Shown piece by piece: positions 9,990 through 22,700 of a DNA stretch of 64,000 bases; the stretch's first letter is position 1, and every line of letters begins with the position of its first letter. This DNA is from Anolis sagrei (Eukaryota > Chordata > Lepidosauria > Squamata > Anolidae). The notes beneath the pieces were generated by a model. The model did no database searches, was not told the DNA's origin, and saw only the letters and a list, made by a program, of their open reading frames with translations. The stretch is taken from contig NC_090025.1 of assembly GCF_037176765.1 (NCBI RefSeq), positions 1,328,552 to 1,392,551 of the forward strand, read 5' to 3'. A program made the translations under genes and the position numbers.

Positions 9990-10570
9990 AATACACTATA
10001 ATATAATATAATATAATATAATATAATATAATATAATATAATATAATATAATATAATATAATATAATATAATATAATATAATATAATATAATATAATATA
10101 ATATAATATAATATAATATAATATAATATAACATAATATAATATAAAATATAATATAAAAAAATAATATAATAAAATATAACATAATATAATATAATATA
10201 AAATATAATATAAAATAATATAATAAAATAAAATATAACATAATATAATATAATATAAAATATAATATAAAATAATATAATATAATATAATAAAATATAA
10301 CATAATATAATATAATATAAAATATAATATAAAATAATATAATATAATAAAATATAAAATAAAATATAAAATATAATAAAATATAACATAATATAATATA
10401 ATATAAAATATAATATAAAATAAAATAATATAATATAAAATATAAAATATAATAAAATATAACATAATATAATATACTATAACATAATATAATATAACAT
10501 AATATAAAATATAATAAAATATAAAATATAATAAAATATATAATATACAATATAATATAAAATAGAATAG
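9990..10570. repeat. (AATAT)n satellite
   Basis: Nearly pure AATAT pentamers run from about 9995 to 10135, then a diverged form with AACATAATATAATATAATAT-like higher-order units to about 10560. The long open frames here (Ile/Leu/Tyr only) are composition artefacts. Confidence 0.9.
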
Positions 10571-12770
10571 AACAGAATATAAAAATAGTAATATAATAAA
10601 TAATATAATAAAAATAGAATATAGTAGAATATAATATTAATATTATTAATATTATATTATTAATATTAATATTAATATTATTAATATTATATTATATATA
10701 ATATAATGGAACATAGGAATTGACACAAGGATTATGAGTTCGGATCTGATTTCATTGAGGCGCTATGTTTGTTTCATGTTGTTTGTTAATTGTTGTGGAT
10801 CGGTGTTGTTGATCCTGTTGTTACATTTGTTGTGTTTTTAATTGCACTGACACTGTTATGATCATTTGTACCTTGTAAACCGCATTGAGTCGCCTGTTTG
10901 GGCTGAAAAATGCGGTATAGAAATAAAGCAAATAAATAAATAAATAATAATAGAATAGGATATAACAATAATAGAATATAATAGAATAGGATATAACAAT
11001 ATAAAATAGTAGTATAATAATTAATATAATAATAGAAAATATATTCATAGAATAATAGAATGTAATAATAGGATAGAAGAATATAATAATATAATATAAA
11101 TAGTAATATAATAAAGAATATAATAATAATGTAATATAATAATAGAAAATACATTAATAGAATAGTAGAATATAATAACAGGATAGGAATATAAAAATTA
11201 ATATAATAATAGAATAGAAAATATATTAATAGAATAATATAATAATAGGATATAGTAATAATAGAATAATAGAATAGAATAATATAATAATAGAATAGAA
11301 AATAGTAATATAATAAATAATGTAATAATTATAGAATATAGTAGAATATAATAATTAATAGGATATAACAATAATAGAATATAATGGAATAGAAGGATAT
11401 AATAATATAAAATAGTAGTATAATAATTAATATAATAATAGAAAATATATTCATAGAATAATAGAATGTAATAATAGGATATAGCAACAATAGAATAATA
11501 ATAGCATAGAATAATAATATAATATAAAATAGTAATATAATAATATAATAGTATAATATAATAGAAAATATATTAATAGAATAGTAAAATATAATAATAT
11601 AATATAGTAATATAATAATTAATATAATAATATAATATAATAATAGAAAATATATTAATGGAATAGTAGAATATAATAATATAGTAATATAATAATTAAT
11701 ATAATAATATAATAATATAATATTAATAGAATAATAGAATATAATAGGATATAGCAATAATAGAATAATAATAGAATAGCGGAATAATATAATATAATAT
11801 AGTAATATAATAATTAATATAATATAATAATAGAAAATATATTAATAGAATAGTAGAATATAATAATAAGATATAACATTAATAGAATAATAGAATAGAA
11901 TAATAATATAATATAATATAATATAAAATAGTAATATAAAATAATATAATAATAAAATACATTAATATAATAGTAGATTATAATAATAAGATATAACATT
12001 AATAGAATAATAATAGAATAGAATAATAATATAATATAATATAATATAAAATAGTAATATAAAATAATATAATAATAAAATACATTAATATAAAAGTAGA
12101 TTATAATAATAGGATATAACAATAATCAAATAATAGAATAAAATAATAATATAATAATACAATATAAAATGGTAATAAAGAATATAATAATAATGTAATA
12201 TAATAATAGAAAATATATTAACAGAATAGTAAAATATAATAGAATAGAATAATAATAGAATAGAATAATAGAAGAATAATAGAATAATATAATATAAAAT
12301 AGTAATATAATAAAGAATAGAATAACAATAAAATATATTAATAGAAAATATATTAATAGAATAGTAGAATATATTAATAGGAGATAATAGAATAGAATAA
12401 TAATATAATAATAATATAATAAAACATACAATAATGTAATATAATAATAGAAAATATATTAATAGAATAGTAGAATATAATAATAGGATATAACAATAAT
12501 AGAATAGTATTATAATATAATATAAAATAATAACCTAAGAAAGAATATAATAAGAATATAAGAATAGAAAATATATTAATAGAATAATAGAATATAATAA
12601 TAGGATATAACAATAATAGAATAATAATAACATAGAAGAATATAATAATATATTATAAAATAGTAATATAATAATATAATAGTATAATATAATAGAAAAT
12701 ATATTGATAGAATAATGTAATATAATGTAATAATATAACAATTTTAAAATAAAGAATATAATAATAATAT
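10570..12770. repeat. Diverged AT-rich minisatellite
   Basis: Recurring 'AATATATTAATAGAATAGTA' and 'GAATATAATAATAGGATATA' units of variable length fill this stretch, apart from the L2 tail at 10735-10945. Confidence 0.85.
10735..10945 (+). mobile_element. L2-type LINE 3' tail
   Basis: Contains 'TTGTAAACCGCATTGAGTCG' and 'AAATGCGGTATAGAAATAAA', ending in (AAAT)n; same 3' module as the L2 copies with recognisable ORF2. Confidence 0.6.
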
Positions 12771-12771
12771 G

Positions 12772-13112
12772 CATTGGCAGAGGTTGCGAGGTCTGAAATC
12801 AGGACAGTAAATAAAGAACATCACTCAAAACCAGGGGAATTCCAGACAAGAAACAATCAGGGCCAGCTAACCACCTCCCAACAAAGGATTCCCCCAGGCA
12901 AAAAGCAGCCAAGCCTTGAAGCTGCAAGGCTATCCAATGCTAATCAAGGTGACCAATGGGAACATTCACATTTGCCTCCAACAGACAAGAGTTTTTTCTC
13001 CCATCCTGGACATTATTCCACACTTGCCTAGTTTCCAACAGACCTCACAACCTGCCAGACAGCCCGGAAAACTCACAGCAACCCAGTGATTCCAGCCATG
13101 AAAGCTTTTGAG
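12772..13112 (+). mobile_element. Penelope-like element 3' region, fragment
   Basis: Matches the family seen at 33060-34150 ('CAGACAAGAGT', 'TTTCCAACAGACCTCACAAC', ending 'CCCAGTGATTCCAGCCATGA'). The hammerhead-like core is deleted in this copy. Confidence 0.6.
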
Positions 13113-13256
13113 AACACCCTTTGTTTGGCTTCCTAGGCTGCAAACCTGACCCTGGATCTCCCCCTGCTGGACATCCCTTGCCATGGCAGTCATGTTCAGT
13201 GTATCTCTACCACAGTCCAAGCTGGCTTCAGGAAAGGCAGAAGCTGCACATCGCAA

Positions 13257-14114
13257 GTGCTGAACCTGACTCAGCACATAGAAGATGGCTTTGAAAGGCA
13301 GCAGATCACAGGAGTCGTCTTCATAGACCTGTCAGCAGCCTATGAGACTGTGAACCACCGCCGCCTCCTCCTGAGAAAAATGTATAGTATCCCAAAGGCC
13401 GACCACCTCACCCGCCTCATAGGAAACCTGCTACAAAACAGGAGCTTCTTTGTTGAGTTCCAGGGCCAGAGAAGCAGATGGCGGAAACAGAAGAACGGCC
13501 TGCCTCAGGGGAGCGTGCTTGCTCCTTCCATGTTCAACATCTACACAAATGACCAGCCACTGCCAGAAGGGACAGAGAGCTTCATCTATGCTGATGATCG
13601 TGCCATCACCGCTCAAGGAAATCAGCTACTGAACAGGAGCTTCTTTGTTGAGTTCCAGGGCCAGAGAAGCCGATGGCGGAAACAGAAGAACGGCCTGCCT
13701 CCGGGGAGCGTGCTTGCTCCATCCATGTTCAACATCTACACAAATGACCAGCCGCTGCCAGAAGGGACAGAGAGCTTCATCTATGCTGATGATCGTGCCA
13801 TCACCACTCAAGGAAATCAGCTACCAAACAGGAGCTTCTTTGTTGAGTTCCAGGGCCAGAGAAGCAGATGGCGGAAACAGAAGGACGGCCTGCCTCCGGG
13901 GAGCGTGCTTGCTCCATCCATGTTCAACATCGACACAAATGACCAGCCACTGCCAGAAGGGACAGAGAGCTTCATCTATGCTGATGATCGTGCCATCACC
14001 GCTCAAGCAGGGAGCTTTGAGATGGTTGAACAGAAGCTCTCCAAAGCTCTAGGTGCTCTTATTGCCTATTGCAGGGAAAACCAGCTGATCCCATATCATA
14101 TATCATATATATAA
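13257..14114 (+). pseudogene. Open frame across tandem RT copies (285 aa)
   Basis: The frame reads [25 protein letters not shown], then three repeats each containing [30 protein letters not shown] and FIYADDRAIT. It lacks the endonuclease and the start and end of the RT, so a working enzyme is not expected. I interpret it as a by-product of in-frame 195-bp tandem duplication. Confidence 0.7.
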
Positions 14115-15350
14115 TATCACAAAGGACGACCACCTCACCCGCCTCATAGGAAACCTGCTACAAAACAGGAGCATTTTTGTTGAGTTCCAGGGCCAGAGAA
14201 GCAGATGGCGGAAACAGAAGAACGGCCTGCCTCAGGGGAGCGTGCTTGCTCCATCCATGTTCAACATCGACACAAATGACCAGCCACTGCCAGAAGGGAC
14301 AGAGAGGTTCATCTATGCTGATGATTGCGCCATCACCGCTCAAGCAGGGAGCTTTGAGATGGGTTGAGACTACCACCTCACCCGCCTCATAGGAAACCTG
14401 CTACAGAACAGGAGCTTTTTGGTTGAGTTCCAGGGCCAGAGAAGCAGATGGCGGAAACAGAAGAACGGCCTGAATCAGGGGAGCATGCTTGCTCCATCCA
14501 TGTTCAACATCTACACAAATGACCAGCCACTGCCAGAAGGGACAGAGAGCTTCATCTATGCTGATGATCGTGCCATCACCGCTCAAGCAGGGAGCTTTGA
14601 GATGGTTGAACAGAAGCTCTCCGAAGCTCTAGGTGCTCTTACTGCCTATTTACAGGGAAAAGCAGCTGATCCCATATCATATATCATATATATAATATCA
14701 CAAAGGACGACCACCTCACCCGCCTCATAGGAAACCTGCTACAAAACAGGAGCTTTTTGGTTGAGTTCCAGGGCCAGAGAAGCAGATGGCGGAAACAGAA
14801 GAACGGCCTGCTTCAGGGGAGCGTGCTTGCTCCATCCATGTTCAACATCTACACAAATGACCAGCCACTGCCAGAAGGGACAGAGAGCTTCATCTATGCT
14901 GATGATAGTGCCATCACCGCTCAAGCAGGGAGCTTTGAGATGGTTGAACAGAAGCTCTCCGAAGCTCTAGGTGCTCTTACTGCCTATTACAGGGAAAAAC
15001 AGCTGATCCCTAATCATATATTATATATATAATATCACAAAGGACGACCACCTCACCTGCCTCATAGGAAACCTGCTACAAAACAGGAGCTTCTTTGTTG
15101 AGTTCCAGGATCAAAGAAGCAGATGGCGGAAACAGAAGAACGGCCTGACTCAGGGGAGCGTGCTTGCTCCATCCATGTTCCACATCTACACAAATGACCA
15201 GCCACTGCCAGAAGGGACAGAGAGCTTCATCTATGCTGATGATCGTGCCATCACCACTCAAGCAGGGAACTTTGAGGTGGTTGAACAGAAGCTCTCCGAA
15301 GCTCTAGGTGCTCTTACTGCCTATTACAGGGAAAACCAACTGATCCCTAA
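13404..15350 (+). repeat. Tandem array of the LINE RT catalytic segment (7 copies)
   Basis: The stretch from 'CTCACCCGCCTCATAGGAAA' through the palm motif is repeated. The YADD codons lie at 13587, 13782, 13977, 14314, 14557, 14895 and 15232, so steps are 195, 195, 337, 243, 338 and 337 bp. The 195-bp steps keep frame, giving a continuous ORF (13257-14114) with three palm motifs. Longer units are joined through an AT-rich 'CATATATCATATATATAATA' linker. Confidence 0.9.
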
Positions 15351-16369
15351 TCCATCTAAAACACAGACATGTGCCTTTCACCTTAAGAATAGGCAAGCAT
15401 CCCGAGCTCTGAGGATGATTACCTGGGAAGGAAGGAATCCCACGGGAGCATTGCAGCACACCCACGTACCTGGGAGGAGTCACTCTGGACCGTGCTCTGA
15501 CCTACAAGAAGCACTGCCTGAACATCAAGCAAAAAGTGTGTACTAGAAACAATATCATACGAAAGCTGACTGGCACAACCTGGGGATCACAACCAGACAC
15601 AGTGAAGACATCTGCCCTTGTGCTATGCTACTCTGCTGCTGAGTACGCATGCCCGGTGTGGAACACATCTCACCACGCTAAAACAGTGGATGTGGCTCTT
15701 AATGAGACATGCTGCATTATCACGGGGTGTCTGCGCCCTACACCAATGGAGAAATTACACTGCTTAGCCGGCATTGCACCACCTGACATCCGCCGGGAAG
15801 TAGCAGCCAACAGTGAAAGGACCAAGGCAGAGACATCTCCAGCTCATCCCTTGTTTGGGTATCAGCCAGCACATCCACGACTTAAATCCAGACATAGTTT
15901 TCTAAGATCTACAGAGTCACTCGCTGGAACACCTCAGCAAGCGAGAGTCCAAAAGTGGCAGGCTCAAACCCAGAACTGATACCAAATAAGGGACTCCCCC
16001 CTGGGCACACAGAAGACAGGGCGACTTGGAAGGTGCTGAACAGACTGCGCTTTGGCACCACGAGATGCAGAGCCAACCTTCAGAAATGGGGCCCCAACGT
16101 GGAGTCCACGACATGCGAGTGCGGAGAGGAGCAAACCACTGACCACCTGCTGCAATGCAACCTGAGCCCTGCCACATGATGCACAAGGGAGGACCTTCTT
16201 GTGGCAACACCAGAGGCACTCCAAGGGGCCAGAGACTGGTCAAAAGACATTTAATCCACTATCGAACTCACAAATTTTGTATTTGTCTGTTTGTTTGCTT
16301 TGTTTGTGTTACAAATGTAATATAATTGGACTGATTGCTCTGACACGACAAATAAATAAATAAGTTTCC

Positions 16370-16640
16370 TAATGGAGAATAAGTCATAATTAAAATATTA
16401 TTAATAATAATAATATGATAGTAATATACAATTATAATAATAAGCCTCTTTTAGTCTCCTAATGGAGAAAAAAATTGGGATATAAATAATTATTAAAACA
16501 TTATTATTAATATTATTATTATTACTAATATACAATAATAATAATAAGCCTCTTTTAGTCTCCTAATGGAGAATAAATAATAATAATAATAATATGATAG
16601 TAGTAGTAGTAATAATAATAAGCAACTTTGAGGATGCAAT
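16370..16640. repeat. (AAT)n microsatellites with repeated LINE-like tail
   Basis: 'CTTTTAGTCTCCTAATGGAG' recurs at about 16447 and 16549, with a shortened form near 16366, separated by AAT/TAT runs; spacing is about 100 bp. Confidence 0.6.
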
Positions 16641-16649
16641 TCCTTTCCT

Positions 16650-16760
16650 CCTATTCTTCTTGCAGGCTTAAGCCACGCCCACAAGGGGGCGTGACCCAAA
16701 AGGAGGGCGTGGCTTGTACGCGGAAGTCCCGGGCAAGCTCCGCCCACTCCCTGTGCAGGC
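16650..16760 (+). promoter_or_regulatory. NAGK: NAGK proximal promoter / 5' UTR
   Basis: A small CpG-rich island precedes the start codon: inverted GC boxes (CCACGCCC, GGGCGTGGC), AAGGGGGCGTG, an ETS-like GCGGAAGT and CCGCCCACTCC, with no TATA box. The start-site position is not determinable from sequence alone. Arrangement is typical of a housekeeping promoter. Confidence 0.6.
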
Positions 16761-16789
16761 ATGGCGTCGCTCTTTGGAGGCGTTGAAGG
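16761..16789 (+). CDS. NAGK: NAGK exon 1 (coding part)
   Basis: ATG in GCAGGCATGG context; encodes MASLFGGVE plus two bases of Gly10, then donor GTGAGT at 16790. Confidence 0.93.
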
Positions 16790-19700
16790 GTGAGTCCCAG
16801 GCAAGGCAAGGCAAGGCAAGGCAATGCAATGCAGCCGGAAATGCACCATAATTCTACCAAATGCACATGCTTACAGCCTATTTCTACAAAATGCCTATCC
16901 AAAGGCAACGTGCATTATTCTCTGCCTTGATTGCACTCTGCAAACAGTGTGATGCTGGGTTTCCTAATTGGGTCTCTCATTAAAAACATGGGGAAAGTTT
17001 ATTGAACTGCAAAAACATTGTGGTTTGTTAGGATGATGAGTAGAATAACCTCAAAATTGCAATAATGGGAATGTAAAATATTATATAATTATTGTTATTA
17101 TTGATGATGATAATAACTTCACAATAATAATAATACTATAAAATATTAAATATTATAATTGATGATAATAACCTCATAATAATAATAATAATATATTATT
17201 GATGAAAATAATAACCTCATAACAATAATATTACATGATGATAATAACCTCAAAATAATAATAATAATACTATAAAATATTAAATATTATTATTGATGAT
17301 GATAGCTTCAAAATAATAATAATATATGATGATAATAAGTTCAAAATAATAATAGTATTAATGTAAAATAAAATACTACAAAATATTAAATATTATAATT
17401 GATGATAATAACCTCATAATAATAATAATAATAATAATAATAATATATTATTGATGAAAATAATAATCTCATAACAATAATATTACATGATGATAATAAC
17501 CTCAAAATAATAATAATAATACTATAAAATATTAAATATTATTATTGATGATGATAGCTTCAAAATAATAATAATATATGATGATAATAAGTTCAAAATA
17601 ATAATAGTATTAATGTAAAATAAAATACTACAAAATATTAAATATTATAATTGATGATAATAACCTCATAATAATAATAATAATAATATATTATTGATGA
17701 AAATAATCATCTCATAACAATAATATTACATGATAATAACCTCAAAATAATAATAATAATACTATAAAATATTACATATTATTATTGACGATAATAACCT
17801 AGTAATATATTATTATTATTGATTATAATCATCTCATAACAATAATACTACATGATGATAATAACCTCAAAATAATAAAATAATAATACTATAAAATATT
17901 AAATATTATTATTGATGATGATAGCTTCAAAATAATAATAATAATATATGATGATAATAAGTTCAAAATAATAATAGTAGTAATCATCTCATAACAATAA
18001 TATTACATGATGATAATAACCTCAAAATAATAATAATAATAATACTATAAAATATTACATATTATTATTGACGATAATAACCTAGTAATATATTATTATT
18101 ATTATTATTGATGATAATCATCTCATAACAATAATACTACATGATGATAATAACCACAAAATAATAATAATATAAAATATTACATATTATTATTGGTGAT
18201 AATAGCTTCATAATAATAATGATGATGATAATAAACTCAATAATAATAATGATAATAACCTCATGATAATAATAATAATAATATAAATATTACATATTAT
18301 TGGTGATAATAACTTCAAAATAGTAATTATAATAATATTGATGATGATAATAAGTCCAAATAATAATAATAATAATAATAATGTACAATATTACATATTA
18401 TTGTTGGTGATGATAATGGCCTCATAATAATAATACTATAAAATATTAAATATTATTGATGATAATATAATAATAATATTGATAATCATCATCTCATAAT
18501 AATACCACATGATGACAATAACCTCAAAATAATAATAATAATATAAAATATTACATGTTATTGTTGGTGATGATAATGACCTCATAATAATAATACTATA
18601 AAATATTAAATATTATTATTTATTATAATAACATAATAATAATAATATTGATAATCATCATCTCATCATCATAATACTACATGATGACAATAACCTCAAA
18701 ATAATAATAATAATAATAACAATAATAATATACAATATTACATATTATTATTGGTGATTATAATAATCATCATAAAATGATAAAATATAAATAATAATAT
18801 GCTAATAATACATATAAATAATAATAACAATACTATAAAATATATGAGCCACAACCTCATAATCATAATACTATAAAATATAAATAATAATATATTAATA
18901 ATACATATAAATAATAATAACAATACTATAAAATATATTTGAGCCACAACCTTATAATCATAATATTATAAAATATAAATAATAATATATTAATAATACA
19001 TATAAACAATGCTAATAGCAATACTATAAAATATATATGAGCCACAACCTCATAATTATAATACTATAAAATATAAATAATAATATATTAGTAATACATA
19101 TAAATAATAATAACAATACTATAAGATATATATGAACCACACTTCATAATCATAATACTATAAAATATAAATATAATAATAATACATATAAATAATAATC
19201 ACAATACTATAAAATATATATTAGCCAAGGGCAGGTGGGAAATTGAACTAATCCTCCCGGGTGGATGCACCTTTTTAGCCTTGCAAAACCATGGCACGGA
19301 GTCACATTCATTAAAGCGGTGCAAAACTGCGTTAGTTATCCAGTGCGGATGTGCCTTGGCTTCCCCGCTTTTTGCAAGAGCCGGTCCCCACCCAAGTCAC
19401 GGGGGAGCCTTGCTTTTGCCACTTCCCGAAAAGCAGTATATTTTTAATTTGGGGGAATTTTCTGCATCCTCTGACGCAACCGTGTATTTGGGAGCCATGC
19501 ATTCTTGAGAGAGAACAGTTTGGCCTTTCTTCCCAAAGAGAGAGAGGGATGGCCTTTCTGGAGAGACCTTTGCAAAAGAGACAGAAAACAAGCAAGCAAG
19601 CAAGCACGCCTTTGAGCAGAACTTGGGAACTGAGTGTTTCTCATCCCGAAATCTGGCATCTCCAAAGTTGTTTACATGAGAATGGATGGGAGAGACGATG

Positions 19701-22700
19701 GGGCATGTGGCCAGTGTGGCCGGTCCAGTGGAGTTGATGGCAGAAGAACATGGCTTCAATGCTGGTGGTCTCTGCTTCTTCTTCCAGCACGCTGACGTTT
19801 GTCCGCTTGTCTTCCCAAGAGATTTGCAGGATTTTCCGGAGGCAGCGCTGATGGAATCGTTCCAAGAGTTGCATGTGACGTCTGTAGACAGTCCACGTCT
19901 CACAGGCATAGAGCAGGGTTGGGAGGATTTTGCTTTATCAACAAGCCTCTTTGTCTCCCTCCGGATGTCCCGGTCCTCAAACACTCTCTGCTTCATTCGG
20001 ACGAATGCTGCACTTGCAGAGCTCAGGTGGTGTTGTATTTCAGTCTCAGTGTTGACATCTGTAGACAGTCCACGTTTCGCAGGCGTAGAGCAGGGTTGGG
20101 AGGATTTTGCTTTCTCAACAAGCCCCTTGGTCTCCCTATGGATGTCCTGGTTTCTCAAACACTCTCTGTTTTGTTCAGAAAAATGCTGCACTTGCAGAGC
20201 TCAGGTGGTGTTGTATTTCAGTCTCAGTGTTGACATCTGTAGACAGTCCACGTTTCGCAGGCATATAGCAGGGTTGGGAAGACAATAGCTTTATAAACAA
20301 GCCCCTTCGTCTCCCTATGAATGGCCCGGTCCTCAAACACTATCTGCTTCATTCAGAAGAATGCTGCACTCGCAAAGCTCAGGTGGTGCTGTATTTCAGT
20401 CTCAGTGTTGACATCTGTAGACAGTCCACGTTTCGCAGGCATAGAGCAGGGTTGGGAGGATTTTGCTTTCTCAACAAGCCCCTTGATCTCCCTATGGATG
20501 TCCTGGTTTCTCAAACACTCTCTCCTTTGTTCGGAAAAATGCTGCACTTGCAGAGCTCAGGTGGTGTTGTATTTCAGTCTCAGTGTTGACATCTGTAGAC
20601 AGTCCACGTTTCGCAGGCGTATAGCAGGGTTGGGAAGACAATAGCTTTATAAACAAGCCCCTTCGTCTCCCTATGAATGGCCCGGTCCTCAAACACTATC
20701 TGCTTCATTCGGAAGAATGCTGCACTCGCAGAGCTCAGGTGGTGTTGTATTTCAGTCTCAGTGTTGACATCTGTAGACAGTCCACGTTTCGCAGGCGTAT
20801 AGCAGGGTTGGGAAGACAATAGCTTTATAAACAAGCCCCTTCGTCTCCCTATGAACGGCCCGGTCCTCAAACACTATCTGCTTCATTCGGAAGAATGCTG
20901 CACTCGCAAAGCTCAGGTGGTGTTGTATTTCAGTCTCAGTGTTGACATCTGTAGGCAGTCCACGTTTCGCAGGCGTATAGCAGGGTTGGGAGGATTTTGC
21001 TTTCTCAACAAGCCCCTTGGTCTCCCTATGGATGTCCTGGTTTCTCAAACACTCTCTGCTTCATTCGGGAAAATGCTGCACTTGCAGAGCTCAGGCGGTG
21101 TTGTATTTCGGCGTCGATGTTGACTTTGGTGGAGAGGTGGCTGCCAAGCGAGCGGAAATGATCAACGTTTTCTAATGTGACACCATTAAGTTGTATCTCT
21201 GGCATTGGAGAGGGGTTGGCTGGTGACTGCTGGAAGAGCATTTTGGTTTTTTCAATGTTCAATGACAGGCCGAGCTTCTCGTATGCTTCTGCGAAGGTGT
21301 TTAGAGTGGCTTGTGGGTCTTCTTCTGAATGCACACAGACGATGTTGTCATCAGCATACTGGAGTTCTATAACAGATGTTGTTGTAACCTTGGTTTTGGC
21401 TTTCAGTCCAATAGATTATTTCCACTCCAGTGGGAAACTTCCCATCAACAAGGTGAAGTATCATAGCAATGATATGGCATAGACACTAAGAACTGGGAAT
21501 CCCTGGCCCTTGAGCACTCCAGCTGGAAGTCAGCTGTGACCAGCAGTGCTGCAGATTTTGAAGAGGCACAAATGGAGGGCGAAGTGAGAAACGTACCAAG
21601 AGGAAGGCGCGTCAAGCCAACCCAGACTGGGACCGCCTTCCACCTGGAAACTGATGCCCTCACTGCGGAAGGAAGAAGATGCAGATCAAGAATAGGGCTC
21701 CACAGTCCTCCTAATAATAAAAGGAAAGTCAAACACATATCCCATGGACTTATTTTTTGGGAGTAATTCCCATGATCTTCTAACCTTCTGTATGAATGAA
21801 ACTGCAACAATAACATAATAACAATAACAATGGGTTGTTGTAGGTTTTTTCGGGCTGTATGGCCATGGTCTAGAGGCATTCTCTCCTGACATTTCGCCTG
21901 CATCTATGGCAAGCATCCTCAGAGGTAGTGAGGTCTGTTGGAACTAGGAAAAGGGGTTTATACATCTGTGGAATGACCAGGGTGGGACAAAGGACTCTTG
22001 TCTGCTGGAGCTAGGTGGAAATGTTTCAACTGACCCCCTTGATTAGCATATAATGGCCTGACAGTGCCTGGAGCAAACTATTGTTGAGAGGTGATTAGAT
22101 GCCCTTGTTTGTTTCCTAGTTCCAACAGACCTCACTACCACTGAGGATGCTTGCCGTAGATGCAGGCGAAACGTCAGGAGAGAATGCCTCTAGAACATGG
22201 CCATATAGCCTGAAAAATCCTACAACAACCCAGTGATTTTGGCCATGAAAGCCTTTGACAATACATTGAACAATAACAATAATAATAGAAATGTGGAAAT
22301 GAAAAAACGAAACATGGACTGTCTACAGATGTTGCACTCAATTCCTGGACTGATTCCATCAGTGTTGCCTCCGAAGAAACCTGCAAATCTCTTGGGAAGG
22401 CAGGAGGACAAGTGTCCTGGAAGAAGAAGCAAAGACCACCAGCATTGAAGCAATGGTCCTCCACCATCAATTCCACTGGACTGAATGCCACGTGTCAGAA
22501 GGCCCAAAGATCACAGTTACTCTACTTCCAACTCAAGAATGGAAAACGGAATGTTGGAGGGCAGGAAAAGAGATTTAAAGATGGTCTCAAAGCCAACCTT
22601 AAAATCTGTGGCATAGACACTGAGAACTGGGAAGCCCTGGCCCTTGAGCGCTCCAGCTGGAGGTCAGCTGTGACCAGCAGTGCTGCGGAATTTCAAGAGG

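Larger units (their letters stand above)
13195..16362 (+). mobile_element. Jockey-superfamily LINE, 5' truncated, with internal tandem array
   Basis: Coding starts inside the RT domain ([31 protein letters not shown]) and continues after the array through the post-RT region ([19 protein letters not shown] with a frame change, YSAAEYACPVWNTSHH, GIAPPDIRREV, HPLFGYQP) to a CECGEEQTTDHLLQC-like zinc motif near 16115-16160. The 3' end is TTGCTCTGACACGACAAATAAATAA. Relatives are at 38364-38970 (minus) and 61945-62640 (plus). The copy has several frame breaks and is not functional. Confidence 0.75.

Noticed and set aside
9907-10011. Plus-strand start of a secreted protein (MAPEGERAIF...)
   Set aside because: No GT donor before the satellite and a stop inside it; the leucine-rich stretch comes from a CT-rich run.
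9739-12770. Tyr/Ile/Leu-only open frames of 70-216 codons
   Set aside because: Translation of AATAT-type satellite; no start context, no conservation signal.
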